Source of the DNA: Candidatus Desulfovibrio gallistercoris
GTDB lineage: Bacteria; Desulfobacterota; Desulfovibrionia; Desulfovibrionales; Desulfovibrionaceae
Reading direction: 5' to 3'
Length of the DNA stretch: 64,000 nt
Assembly: GCA_019118745.1 (NCBI GenBank)
Contig: DWYJ01000006.1
Span: 1-64,000, forward strand
Shown: positions 30,219 to 38,561 of the stretch, piece by piece
Layout of the letters: each line of letters opens with the position of its first letter
How positions within the stretch are numbered: the stretch's first letter is position 1
Notes under the pieces: model-generated
Told to the model about the DNA's origin: nothing
The model's input: only the letters and a program-made list of their open reading frames with translations
Databases searched by the model: none
Made by a program: the position numbers and the translations under genes

Positions 30219-31720
30219 GACAGATCCTCCTGTTCGTTGTGCATGGGCTCTTCCGGAAGCACATCCAGAAAGCGTCTTGCGGAAAAGCGGTCATGCCGGT
30301 TGCGGGCCACCCAGCGCCACAGCTCCGGATGCGTGTCGAAAAACAGCAGCAGAGCGTGGAGTTTTTCAAAATTTTTCCGAGCCCACCGCTGCGGATATTC
30401 CCATCCGTACCCTTTGATGCGCCCGTCGGCATGGCGCTCACGCCGGTAAAAGACGGGGCAGGTTTTCCACATATCCCAAAAACGCAGGACGACCGGCGGA
30501 ACGGCGGTATCCGCGGCGTTTGAGGTAATTTCGGACATGTTCTCGTCTGGCGGCGGGCATGGGGCGTCCGGCGGCGTTTCGTTTTCCGGCGGATGGCTGC
30601 CGTTCGAGGCCAGGGACTGTGCCGCGAGCGTCAGGCGCAGGCCCTCCGGCAGGCCGGAAAGCAGCCAGATGCGCATATCCTCTCCCCGGGCAAACGCATC
30701 GCCCGGATCCTTTCCCGCGGGGACCGGCCAGCGCCGCGCCGTGGGAAAGGTCTGCCGCCAGCGGAGCCAGCCCTCCGCGCCTGCCGCATCCGCATCCAGC
30801 GCCACAAGGATGACGAGCGAGTCCTTCAGACGGTCAAACATCCAGGCGGGGAGCCTGGCCACGTTGCAGGTGCCAAGGGCCAGCGCATGTACCAGATCGC
30901 CGGCCAGGGCATGCAGCATGAAAGCGTCCAGCTCCGTCTCCACCACGACCACCGCCCCCTGGCCCTCACGGAGGGGCGCGGTGCACTCCAGCCACAGAGG
31001 CTGCATCTCGGATCCCTCGACCACATGATACTTGTGGGCCGGGTTGAATTTTTCCCGGTCGCTGTCCAGGCGGCGGATACGCAGACGGCGCACGGCGCCT
31101 TCTTCTATCTGCGGGATGACGATGCCGCGCGGCAGCCAGAGGCGCCTTGGCTTCCCGTCATCCCGCAGGGCGTCGGGCAGCCCCCAGCTGCTCCGGGGAC
31201 GTATGATGCAGTTGCGCCCCTTTTCGCCGGGATTGTATCCCAGCCGGTACCGCGCGGCAGAGGCCGCATCGATGCCGCGAGCCGCCAGCCAGGCCAGATG
31301 TTCCGGGCTGCGTTGCAGACAGTCCGCCGCCCAGAGAGAAAATTTCTCGGCATGTGCGCACCACTTTTCCCTGTCCACGGTATCAGCCGACTGCCGGTCC
31401 CGCACAGGTTCAAAACGTCTGCCGGCGTGCTGCCGCGACAGTTTCGGCGTCCTGACGACGGGAGCCGCCGCGGCGACGCCGATCCGCTTGCAGGCGTCCG
31501 CATAGGACATGCCGGCATAGTCCCGCAGGAACTGGATGCCGTCCCCCTTCGCCCCACACTCCCGGCACCAGTAGTAGCCGCGGCCTTCGCCTTCTCCGGG
31601 CCAGAGGCTGCACCGTTTGCTGCCGCCGCAGACAGGGCAGGCTGACGACCACTCTTCCGCCGTCTTTTGCTTCAGCGTAAAGCCGTATTCCCGAAACAGG
31701 TCCGTCAGATCAGCGGGCAC
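30215..31720 (-). CDS. Phage DNA primase (CHC2 zinc finger plus TOPRIM)
   Basis: A 501-residue protein. The N-terminal zinc finger has CPVCGG and CRECGAKGDGIQFL (residues about 29-62). The middle has AARYRLGYNPGEKGRN, and a TOPRIM domain follows with VVVVETELDAFML (acidic Glu) and LVALDADAAGAEGW (DxD). A linker leads to a C-terminal domain with Trp-rich segments (FWDMWKTCPVFYRR). It makes primers for phage replication with the neighbouring helicase. It starts with GTG at 31718-31720, at the edge of the repeat-rich origin-like region. Confidence 0.92.
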   Translation of the reverse strand: MPADLTDLFREYGFTLKQKTAEEWSSACPVCGGSKRCSLWPGEGEGRGYYWCRECGAKGDGIQFLRDYAGMSYADACKRIGVAAAAPVVRTPKLSRQHAGRRFEPVRDRQSADTVDREKWCAHAEKFSLWAADCLQRSPEHLAWLAARGIDAASAARYRLGYNPGEKGRNCIIRPRSSWGLPDALRDDGKPRRLWLPRGIVIPQIEEGAVRRLRIRRLDSDREKFNPAHKYHVVEGSEMQPLWLECTAPLREGQGAVVVVETELDAFMLHALAGDLVHALALGTCNVARLPAWMFDRLKDSLVILVALDADAAGAEGWLRWRQTFPTARRWPVPAGKDPGDAFARGEDMRIWLLSGLPEGLRLTLAAQSLASNGSHPPENETPPDAPCPPPDENMSEITSNAADTAVPPVVLRFWDMWKTCPVFYRRERHADGRIKGYGWEYPQRWARKNFEKLHALLLFFDTHPELWRWVARNRHDRFSARRFLDVLPEEPMHNEQEDLS

Positions 31721-31977
31721 AGGACACCTCCGAAAACATCCTGCAAAGGTCCTGTGTGATGTCCTGCATGTATCCTGCTATTTTTTCATGAAAAATAGAA
31801 AAACAGGACATTAGGACATACATACGGCGTGGTACATGACGCCCCCATAACGTTTCATGCGTTGGGGCCTCCGCAGCGAGGTCATATTGTCCTGACGCAC
31901 CTATCCTGCCGGAATAAAAACGCTTCCGGGCAGGACGTTCCCCTTTCTGAATGTCCTGGCAAAAAAGGAATGTCCTG
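31720..31977. other. Candidate phage replication origin: TGTCCTG iterons and an AT-rich palindrome
   Basis: In 258 bp there are six perfect TGTCCTG/CAGGACA heptamers (31720, 31760, 31804, 31888, 31952 and 31971) plus five variants (TATCCTGC twice, CATCCTGC, GGTCCTG, CAGGACG). An AT-rich inverted repeat (CTATTTTT-TCATG-AAAAATAG, 31778-31798) lies among them. The region is non-coding and separates a P4-type helicase from a primase. Iterons beside such genes are the known form of P4-type origins; here it is inference. Confidence 0.6.
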
Positions 31978-31981
31978 TCCG

Positions 31982-33565
31982 CTACCTGGCGGAGAGCTGA
32001 TCGCCGAAGTCCGAGAGGCGCTTGCCATAGTAGTAGGTATGACCGCCGACCTTTCTCTTCTCGATCTTGGCGGATATCTGCCGCCCGAAAATATGCATGC
32101 TGGGGACGTACTTGGGATTTATGTATTTTTTGTACCATTCCTTGAAAACCTCATAGAGCTCGGTCGCATTGATGCGGTCTTCAGCCGAAGGACTGTCCTC
32201 CAGGCACTGGTCGACAAACAGCTGCATGTCGTCCTCGTCCACTCGGTATTGCTCGGTGGCCTTGGTGACGGCCGCCGGCGCAAGCAGACCTTCGGCGCGG
32301 TAGAGCAGGCAACCTCGTACCAGCCAGGCCAGGATGCCGGGGAACTCCGCCTCCAGTTCCCGTTCCAGATGCGGGTTGCGGGGCAGCTCCAGTTCTCCCT
32401 TGGGCTGATCCACAAAGCGGAACGGGAAATTGATGAGCTTGAGCCGCTCCCAGAAGGGGAGGTCATGGGCCGGGGCCGCCGGCAGGAAGTTGGTCAGCAG
32501 GAACAGGGTATGCGTCGGGCGGAACTCCGTGTTCTGCTTGTCCCAGAGATAGCGCCCGGTCAGCGAGTCGGAACCGGACAGCAGCTTGACCTGCGCCGTG
32601 GAGAACCGTCTGTTCTCATTGGTTTCCGAGGCCCAGATGATCCGCATCCCCTTCATGTTCATGATGGTGGGGCTGGCGGAGTCCGGATCCTTGGGTATCT
32701 TGCGATCCAGAAGCAGTTCCGCCGGTACCGGCCCCATGTAGGGGCCAAGCACCTTTTTCAGGGTCTCCATGAGGACCGTCTTGCCGTTACGGCCACGCTC
32801 CCCGTACAGCATGAGAAAAAGCGGTTCGGATGACTGACCGGTAATGGCGTAGCCCAGCACCTTGTGCAGCCAGGGCAGGACGCCTTCGGATGCGCCGATG
32901 ATCTGCTGGAGGGTCTTTTCCCAAAGGGGGGCTGGTTCATGCAGTCCTTTCCATTCCACAGGGCAGCAGCGCAGGAGGTAGTCGTCTGGACGTCCCGGCC
33001 GATGCTCGCCGGTCCTGAGATCCACCACGCCGTTGGCCACGCCCAGCAGCCAGGGATCCGTATCCCAGATGTCCGGCGTCGAGATGAGCGGATCGCTGTT
33101 GGCCAGCGTAAATTTCACGCAGGCGTTGACGCCCCGTGAGCTGTTCAGCCAGGAGGCGCGCTTCTGCAGCAATTCGGCCTTGCCCCGCAGGTGATTGGAC
33201 CTTTCGTTGTCGCCGCCTTCCGCCGCCTCCTTGGCCAGCTGCTCATAATGGGCAGCTACCGTACGATACGTGTCGCCCACCTGCTCGACCGAGGCTTCCA
33301 CCTGGTGGACATGGGTGGGTTTCCAGTGGTGAACGTTCCAGACATACCAGGTCTTGCTTTCGGGAACATAGGTCAGGCGGTTCCGGAAAAGGGCTGAATG
33401 GAGGAGACCATCACCCTTTTCTCCGAACGCGGCGCAACGGGACACAAAGTCCGGTGTGATGACATCTTCCGGCTTGTCCGTAGGGGGAGCCTTCGCCTTT
33501 TCCGCTTCCACCTGCGCGGACACCCGTCGGGCCATCTCCTGGAGTTGGCTTTCGGATTCGCTCAT
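31982..33565 (-). CDS. P4-type primase/helicase, SF3 helicase domain
   Basis: A 527-residue protein. The N-terminal half has the D5_N-type region (WLLGVANGVVDLRTGEHRPG). The SF3 helicase follows: Walker A LYGERGRNGKTVLM near residue 255, Walker B-like MRIIWASETNEN, and motif C LFLLTNFLP. The C-terminal part (EDDMQLFVDQCLED, FKEWYKKYIN) is the winged-helix region. It belongs to the phage/plasmid primase P4 family but lacks the AEP primase part seen in P4 alpha (777 aa); the primase is a separate gene downstream. It is the first gene of the leftward phage transcript. Confidence 0.93.
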   Translation of the reverse strand: MSESESQLQEMARRVSAQVEAEKAKAPPTDKPEDVITPDFVSRCAAFGEKGDGLLHSALFRNRLTYVPESKTWYVWNVHHWKPTHVHQVEASVEQVGDTYRTVAAHYEQLAKEAAEGGDNERSNHLRGKAELLQKRASWLNSSRGVNACVKFTLANSDPLISTPDIWDTDPWLLGVANGVVDLRTGEHRPGRPDDYLLRCCPVEWKGLHEPAPLWEKTLQQIIGASEGVLPWLHKVLGYAITGQSSEPLFLMLYGERGRNGKTVLMETLKKVLGPYMGPVPAELLLDRKIPKDPDSASPTIMNMKGMRIIWASETNENRRFSTAQVKLLSGSDSLTGRYLWDKQNTEFRPTHTLFLLTNFLPAAPAHDLPFWERLKLINFPFRFVDQPKGELELPRNPHLERELEAEFPGILAWLVRGCLLYRAEGLLAPAAVTKATEQYRVDEDDMQLFVDQCLEDSPSAEDRINATELYEVFKEWYKKYINPKYVPSMHIFGRQISAKIEKRKVGGHTYYYGKRLSDFGDQLSAR

Positions 33566-33924
33566 TTATGTCTCCGTGGAAAACGGTCCCAAAATCCCGG
33601 AAATCTCATCCCAGAAAATCCCTGACCGCACGGGCGACCGGTTCGGCCCCGTGAGGGGGCGGTAGGGAAGGACCCGCGGCGGGTGATGGAGAGAGGATGC
33701 GGGCAGGAGCTTTTGCTCTGGCTTTTTAAAGAAGGGGGGAGAGCGAGGGGGAGGCACACGCCTTTTGGGGCGCGGTGCGCCCCAAAGGTCGCGTCGGCAT
33801 AGCCGACGCCCAGAAGGAAATCAGGGCAGGATGGATAAGCGGCTGGGCGAGGACTGGTGACAAAATGGTCACCAAAAGGAAACAGCAGGTATCCCCGTAT
33901 GAGGGATAACCTGCTGTAAATACA
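33566..33924. other. Non-coding junction between prophage and tRNA
   Basis: No gene is visible in these 359 bp. Upstream of the helicase (minus strand) there are two GGGATTTT boxes about 20 bp apart. Two hairpins follow: GGTGAC-AAAATG-GTCACC (33856-33873) and the terminator-like stem at 33882-33917. The segment 33775-33815 is GC-rich with a GTCGGCATAGCCGAC palindrome. This is where the phage attachment core and early control sites would be expected; no integrase or repressor is here. Confidence 0.6.
33882..33917 (-). terminator. Hairpin terminator downstream of tRNA-Met
   Basis: Arms ACAGCAGGT and ACCTGCTGT extended by ATCCC/GGGAT surround a short loop. On the minus strand it is followed by TTCCTTTT. 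It lies 8 bp after the tRNA 3' end and is the probable end of the tRNA transcript. Confidence 0.55.
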
Positions 33925-34000
33925 TGGTGGGCCCACCAGGCTTCGAACCTGGGACCTGCCGGTTATGAGCCGGAGGCTCTACCAACTGAGCTATAGGCCC
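33925..34000 (-). tRNA. tRNA-Met (CAT anticodon, elongator type), likely prophage attachment site
   Basis: All arms fold: acceptor GGGCCTA with TGGGCCC, D arm GCTC/GAGC, anticodon loop CTCATAA with CAT at positions 34-36, T arm CCAGG-TTCGAAG-CCTGG, and an encoded CCA end. G1-C72 pairing makes it elongator-type, not initiator; a tRNA-Ile2 with modified C34 cannot be excluded. Its 3' end faces the prophage, the usual geometry for phages that integrate into tRNA genes. Confidence 0.95.
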
Positions 34001-34009
34001 GCGAGGCGC

Positions 34010-34039
34010 ACTATAGCCGCAAGCCGGCTTGCGGGTCAA
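34010..34039 (-). promoter_or_regulatory. Strong sigma-70-type promoter for tRNA-Met
   Basis: TTGACC (34039-34034) and TATAGT (34015-34010) on the minus strand, 18 bp apart, with the tRNA 5' end 10 bp downstream. A palindrome (CGCAAGCCGGCTTGCG) forms the spacer. The tRNA is thus transcribed apart from the suf operon. Confidence 0.75.
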
Positions 34040-34054
34040 GCGCGCAAGCAGCGG

Positions 34055-35218
34055 CTACATGGCATTGCCGCACTGCAACAGGCGGATCTGGTCGTCCATG
34101 GCCTTGCGGAGCGGCGCGGGCAGGCCCATGATGTCCACATTGAGGAAGCCGCGCACGATGGTGGCCGCCGCCTCGTCCTCATCCAGACCGCGGGCCATGA
34201 GGTATTCGATCTCTTCCTGAGCGATCTTGCCCACGGCCGCCTCGTGGGAGAGCTCCACGCCGTCCTGATTGCTGTCCAGCTCAGGGATGGCGTGCATGCG
34301 CCCGTTGCCGAGGATGAGGCCCTTGCATTCCAGATGGCCCTTGACGGGCGTGGTCCCCGCGCCGATGAAGCCGCGGTTGATGATGGTGCCGCCCGTGGTG
34401 ACCGCACGGGAGATGATCTCGCCGCGCGTGTGCGGAGCGTTGAGCTCGATGCGGTTGCCGCTGTCCACATGGGAGCCTTCCGGGGCCACGATGACCGAAT
34501 CGAAGCGGGCCACGGCTCCTTCTCCGGCCAGGGTGATGCCGGGATACATCTGGAGGTCACCCACGGGTTTGAGCAGGATGTAGTTGTTCTGGAAGACGCC
34601 CCCGGCTTCCACTCGTCCGGCGGAACGCGGGCGCACGGTGGTGCTCTCGCCCCAGTTGTGGATCATGGTGAAGGTCAGCTTGCCGCCCTTCTCCACATAA
34701 TACTCCGTGATGCCGAGGTGGGCGGAATGTTCCGCGTCATGGGCGGTGGCGCAGCCGCCAAGGACGTGCAGCTCCGCGCCTTCTTCCACGATGACGATGT
34801 TGTGGATGCTCTGGCCCGCGCCGTGCCCCTTGATGAACATGCAGGACTGCACGGGTTCGGTGAGCTTGACGCCCTTGGCCACGCGCATGAAATAGCCGCC
34901 GTTGCAGTGCTCGCGCGTGAGGCGGGTGAATTCGTCCTTTTCGGGGTCGAGCAGCCGCCAGTAGTGCTGGGGCAGGCCGTCGTACTTGGCGAGCGCGGCG
35001 CGGATGTCCATGAGTTCCAGGCCTTCATGCCGCGTGCCGCAGTGCACGTCCGCATGGTTGAGCTGCATGAAGGTGCCGCTGACGTGCTTGTCCTGCACGT
35101 CGATGCCCGCGAGGACGAGGCGTTCGCGGTCCTGTGCGGGCAGGGCCGTCAGATCCTGGATGGGGGCGGCATGCTCGCCGCCGGTGAAATCGAAGCGGGA
35201 AAGATCGACAGTGCTCAT
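34055..35218 (-). CDS. sufB: SufB/SufD-family Fe-S cluster scaffold protein (minimal SUF type)
   Basis: A 387-residue protein of the SufBD family: HNIVIVEEGAELHVLGGCA, then GITEYYVEKGGKLTFTMIHN and the C-terminal HEAAVGKIAQEEIEYLMARG followed by GFLNVDIMGLP. With SufC it builds and passes on iron-sulfur clusters in the cytosol. It is shorter than E. coli SufB (495). There are only two genes in the operon and no sufS, sufE or sufD here, as in the minimal SUF-like systems of anaerobes and archaea. The start overlaps the sufC stop (ATGA). Confidence 0.9.
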   Translation of the reverse strand: MSTVDLSRFDFTGGEHAAPIQDLTALPAQDRERLVLAGIDVQDKHVSGTFMQLNHADVHCGTRHEGLELMDIRAALAKYDGLPQHYWRLLDPEKDEFTRLTREHCNGGYFMRVAKGVKLTEPVQSCMFIKGHGAGQSIHNIVIVEEGAELHVLGGCATAHDAEHSAHLGITEYYVEKGGKLTFTMIHNWGESTTVRPRSAGRVEAGGVFQNNYILLKPVGDLQMYPGITLAGEGAVARFDSVIVAPEGSHVDSGNRIELNAPHTRGEIISRAVTTGGTIINRGFIGAGTTPVKGHLECKGLILGNGRMHAIPELDSNQDGVELSHEAAVGKIAQEEIEYLMARGLDEDEAAATIVRGFLNVDIMGLPAPLRKAMDDQIRLLQCGNAM

Positions 35219-36009
35219 ACCAGCGGGGCCTCCATGATCTTGCCGTAGCTGTCGCCGGCCAGGCAGCGCAGGCATTCCTGATAGCCGTGATTGGCGATGT
35301 GGTCGAGGATGACGCGCGGGCGGGCCTCACAGCAGAGCTTGCCGTGATACATGACCTGGCCCCGGTCGGCATTGACGTATTCCAGGATGTGGCCGGTATG
35401 GGTGATGATGAGCCCGCTGGTGGTGCGGTTGCGGCTGCGTTCGCGCAGCGTGGCGCTACAGCAGGCGGGCACGCCGTCCAGCAGTTCGCGGACGGTATGG
35501 CCGACGAGCGCCATGTTCTCCAAGTCCACGCCGGACTCCGGCTCGTCGAAGAGCAGCAGGCGCGGCTGCTGGGCCATGAGCTGGAGCAGTTCGGAGCGCT
35601 TGATCTCGCCGCCGGAAAAGCCCGCGTTGACGTCACGGTCGAGGAAGGTGTCGAAGTGGACGCGCTTGGCCATTTCCGTGATGTCCATCTCCCGTCCGCG
35701 GCCGCAGAGCTCCACCATGCGGCGGGTCGGCAGGCCGTGGATGGTGGGCGGCCGCTGGAAGGACATGCCGATGCCCAGACGCGCCCGCTCGTGCATGGGG
35801 GCGTGGGTGATGTCCTTGCCGTCAAAAATGATGCTGCCCCGCGTGACTTCGTAGCCGGAAAAGCCCATGAGCGTCATGAGCAGGGTGGTCTTTCCCGAGC
35901 CGTTGGGGCCGAACAGGATAAAGGTTTCGCCGGATTCGATGGTCAGGTCGATGCCCCGCAGGACGGGCGTGCCGTGCACCGAAACATGCAGATCTCGTAT
36001 TTCGAGCAT
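35215..36009 (-). CDS. sufC: SufC-family ABC-type ATPase
   Basis: A 264-residue ATPase: Walker A FGPNGSGKTT near residue 35, Q-loop SFQRPP, signature FSGGEIKR, Walker B LLLFDEPESGVD, and switch His in LIITHTGHIL. The VDLEN after Walker B and the EYVNADRGQVMYHG end fit SufC and not a transporter. I chose the ATG at 36007-36009 (MLEIRDL), 6 bases after GAGG; an ATG two codons earlier is too close to the site. Confidence 0.93.
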   Translation of the reverse strand: MLEIRDLHVSVHGTPVLRGIDLTIESGETFILFGPNGSGKTTLLMTLMGFSGYEVTRGSIIFDGKDITHAPMHERARLGIGMSFQRPPTIHGLPTRRMVELCGRGREMDITEMAKRVHFDTFLDRDVNAGFSGGEIKRSELLQLMAQQPRLLLFDEPESGVDLENMALVGHTVRELLDGVPACCSATLRERSRNRTTSGLIITHTGHILEYVNADRGQVMYHGKLCCEARPRVILDHIANHGYQECLRCLAGDSYGKIMEAPLV

Positions 36010-36177
36010 GTTCATCCTCAAGCTTGAGACGGGCGCCCGCAGGCGCTGTTGGCTGGCGGCATCCGGCGGAGCGGCCGGGACGCGCCTGGAAAACGAAAGG
36101 CCCCAGGTCGGTGACGGCTGCCGCAGGCAAGCCGGGCCATGAGGGGAGCCGGTGCGCCACAGACGGCCACCGGGCCC

Positions 36178-36230
36178 GCGCATAATCGCAGACTTGTTCC
36201 GCGCTGTCCAGCCCGACCGGACAGATTTCC
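36178..36230. repeat. Direct repeat C, copy 1 (left of methyltransferase gene)
   Basis: About 45 of 53 positions match 37181-37233 by hand alignment. The conserved core is TCGCAGACTTGTTCC followed by CGCTGTCCAG and CGGACAG; the last two parts can form a hairpin (CTGTCC/GGACAG). The rest of the gap 36010-36291 shows nothing recognisable. Confidence 0.75.
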
Positions 36231-36291
36231 CGTAGAGACCGGTGCCCTGCCACAGGTGCAAACAGGTCGGAAGGCGCTCCAAATGTCTGCG

Positions 36292-36891
36292 TCAGTTGAT
36301 GGTGCCATAGAAGATATAGATTAAATCCATAAAGAATATTTCCTCTATATTGCACACAGCGCCGTAGCGATACCTGACCTGGTCTTCCGAAGAAAAATAG
36401 CGGACATGCGACTTGGAATCAAAGGAAGGTACCGATCCGATAAACAGCGTTCCGGAAGGGATCTTGGCAAAGATGGCCATATCCTTAAGGATATGTTCCA
36501 ACACTTCATGACAGACGACGGCGTCATATGTGATGCTTTTGAAGAGGGAAGATGTGTAGATGTTGTCAATTTGAAAGGTGAAGTGAGGAGATTGTGCACG
36601 ATTTTTCGCTCGAGCTATGGCTACTTCGCTGAAGTCAAACCCTGTATATTGGCAAGAATAGCGGGAAGATGCAAGCATCTCGGCAAATGTTCCACATCCA
36701 CAGCCAACTTCAAGGATATTTCGCGTTCTTTTCTGTACGAGAATATCCAGTGTTTTAAAGTAGATATTTTTATAGTAGGATTCATGGTAATTCTTTTGGT
36801 ATTCTTCACTTGTCGCGTAGACTTGGTCATAAAAATTGGGCCGCAGATCCTGCTGTGCTTTTCCTTGATGGCATTCAAGTATATTTTTCAT
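36292..36891 (-). CDS. Class I SAM-dependent methyltransferase
   Basis: A 199-residue protein. It has the SAM-binding motif NILEVGCGCGTFAEML near residue 60, then YTGFDFSEVAIARAK (motif II acidic residue) and YDAVVCHEVLEHI (motif IV/post-IV). This is the Methyltransf_23/25 type that acts on small molecules or sugars. Base composition is clearly more AT-rich than its neighbours. It is a single gene flanked by the direct repeats C, so it looks like an acquired cassette. The substrate is unknown; nearby glycan genes suggest a sugar or lipid. Confidence 0.88.
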   Translation of the reverse strand: MKNILECHQGKAQQDLRPNFYDQVYATSEEYQKNYHESYYKNIYFKTLDILVQKRTRNILEVGCGCGTFAEMLASSRYSCQYTGFDFSEVAIARAKNRAQSPHFTFQIDNIYTSSLFKSITYDAVVCHEVLEHILKDMAIFAKIPSGTLFIGSVPSFDSKSHVRYFSSEDQVRYRYGAVCNIEEIFFMDLIYIFYGTIN

Positions 36892-36919
36892 GAGTCTCTC
36901 CTTGCTGTTGTGGTATTAG

Positions 36920-37062
36920 AGCGCTTCACCTTTGAAAAAGGTGAAACGCGAGGCGGCGGCACAGGCCGCCCGGCCAAAAGTGAGCGGAAAAACCGCGTTT
37001 TTCCGCGAAACGACAGACCGTATGGTTTGGAACGCGCAGCGTTTCAAACTGAAATTGGTCTA
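36920..37062. repeat. Dispersed palindromic repeat, family A, copy 2
   Basis: Opposite orientation to copy 1. It shows TTCACCTTTG-AAAAAGGTGAA, GGCGGCGGCAC, GAGCGGAAAAACCGCG and TTTTTCCGCGAAACG, CCGTATGGTTTGGAA and a GCGTTTCAAACTGAAA end. With copy 3 and direct repeat C2 it fills the 546-bp non-coding gap 36892-37437; I see no gene there. Confidence 0.85.
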
Positions 37063-37180
37063 GATGCCCTGCCCCAATAGGCTATTCCTCTTTCCCCGTT
37101 CGGTGAGTGGAGGTTGTCGCACAAATCATCAAGCAAGCGGCGAAAAGGCTGATTAGTCCTAAAAGGTCGGATATATTTTC

Positions 37181-37233
37181 GCGCAGAGTCGCAGACTTGT
37201 TCCTCGCTGTCCAGTCCGATCGGACAGGCTTTC
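37181..37233. repeat. Direct repeat C, copy 2 (right of methyltransferase gene)
   Basis: Same orientation as 36178-36230, 1.0 kb away, with the methyltransferase gene and repeat A2 between them. Confidence 0.75.
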
Positions 37234-37299
37234 GGGGACACGGGCTTGCGCCGGGCCGGGCAAGGGGCTAGTATCCCCCAGCTAGGGCATCCTGCCATA

Positions 37300-37404
37300 A
37301 AAAGGGAAAAGGCGAGGCGCTGACACAGCGCCTCCGACCCAAACCAAGCGGAAAAACCGCGTTTTTCCGCGAAACGCCAAGCGTTTCAAATAGAAAAGGC
37401 TCTA
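37300..37404. repeat. Dispersed palindromic repeat, family A, copy 3 (shortened)
   Basis: Retains GCGAGGCGCTGACACAGCGCCT, the GCGGAAAAACCGCG-TTTTTCCGC stem and GCCAAGCGTTTCAAA, but lacks the CCGTATGGTTTG part. It ends about 35 bp upstream of hldD. Confidence 0.75.
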
Positions 37405-37437
37405 CTGAACGCGCCTCGGCGCATGAGGAGATTTAGC

Positions 37438-38409
37438 ATGTACATCATTACCGGGGGCGCGGGCTTCATCGGCAGCGCCATGCTGTGGCAGCTCAACCAG
37501 CAGGGCATCGACGACGTGGTGCTGGTGGACCATCTGGGCACGGACGACAAGTGGCGTAATCTCGTCAAGCTGACCTATGCCGACTACATCCACCGGGAGC
37601 GCTTCCGCGACCTTCTCCAGCGTGACGCCCTGCCGTGGAAGGTGGAGGCCATCATCCATCTTGGGGCCTGCTCCGACACCACGGAGGCGGACGGCGACTT
37701 CCTCATGGAGAACAATTTCCAGTTCAGCCGGGACATCTGCCGCTATGCGCTGGACAAGGGGGCGCGCTTCATCCAGGCCAGTTCCGCCGCCACCTACGGC
37801 GACGGCTCGCTGGGCTTCAGTGATGATCCCGACCTGCTGCCGAAGCTGCGGCCGCTCAACCTCTATGCCTATTCCAAGCACCTCCTCGACCTCTGGCTGG
37901 TGCGGCACGGGCTGGACAAGGAAGTGGCGAGCCTCAAGTTCTTCAATGTCTACGGCCCCAACGAATACCACAAGGGCGAGATGCGCAGCGTCGCCTGCAA
38001 GGCCTACAAGCAGATCACCAAACACGGCGACCTGGAGCTTTTCCGCTCCACCAGCCCGGACATCTCCGACGGCGAACAAAAACGGGACTTCGTCTACGTC
38101 AAGGACTGCACGGCGCTCATGAGCTGGCTGTTGGAGAACCGTCACGTCAACGGTATCCACAATGTGGGCAGCGGCCGCGCGCGCAGCTTCAACGATCTGG
38201 GCCGGGCCGTCTTCAGCGCCATGCAGCGTTCCTGCCGCATCACCTATGTGGACATGCCGCGCATGCTGCACGGCAAGTACCAGAACTTCACCCAGGCGGA
38301 CATGAACTGGCTGGACAAGGTGGGCTGCCCCATCAAGATGACCAGCCTTGAAGACGGCGTGACGGACTTCGTGCAGAACTACCTGTCCCAGCCCGATCCG
38401 TATCTGTAA
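37438..38409 (+). CDS. hldD: ADP-glyceromanno-heptose 6-epimerase
   Basis: A 323-residue SDR enzyme that makes ADP-L-glycero-beta-D-manno-heptose for the LPS inner core. It has the NAD(P)-binding GGAGFIGS at the N-terminus, IIHLGACSDTTE, the active-site region SSAATYG, and YAYSKHLLDLW (YxxxK), then FFNVYGPNEYHKGEMRS, which is typical of this epimerase. The start at 37438 has GAGGAG upstream. It implies a Gram-negative host with heptose-containing LPS. It stands alone, opposite to both neighbours. Confidence 0.95.
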   Translation: MYIITGGAGFIGSAMLWQLNQQGIDDVVLVDHLGTDDKWRNLVKLTYADYIHRERFRDLLQRDALPWKVEAIIHLGACSDTTEADGDFLMENNFQFSRDICRYALDKGARFIQASSAATYGDGSLGFSDDPDLLPKLRPLNLYAYSKHLLDLWLVRHGLDKEVASLKFFNVYGPNEYHKGEMRSVACKAYKQITKHGDLELFRSTSPDISDGEQKRDFVYVKDCTALMSWLLENRHVNGIHNVGSGRARSFNDLGRAVFSAMQRSCRITYVDMPRMLHGKYQNFTQADMNWLDKVGCPIKMTSLEDGVTDFVQNYLSQPDPYL

Positions 38410-38436
38410 CGCGCGGACTGTGCGTCCTTTTTGATT

Positions 38437-38491
38437 GCAGCAAGTCCCGGCTGGCCTGTGCCTCCGGGACTCTTTGCTGCCTATCTTTTTT
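38437..38491 (+). terminator. Terminator of hldD
   Basis: A large stem, GCAGCAAGTCCCGG with CCGGGAC-TCT-TTGCTGC, followed on the plus strand by CTATCTTTTTT. Confidence 0.8.
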
Positions 38492-38561
38492 GCGATCGTC
38501 GCCCGGGGAGGTTGGTAAGCAGCGTTTCAGGCCGCCTTCCGGGCAGGCCCTCCAAGCTCGT

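Noticed and set aside
31720..31977. Repeat cluster considered as a CRISPR array
   Set aside because: Units are 7 bp, in both orientations and irregularly spaced; there are no cas genes.
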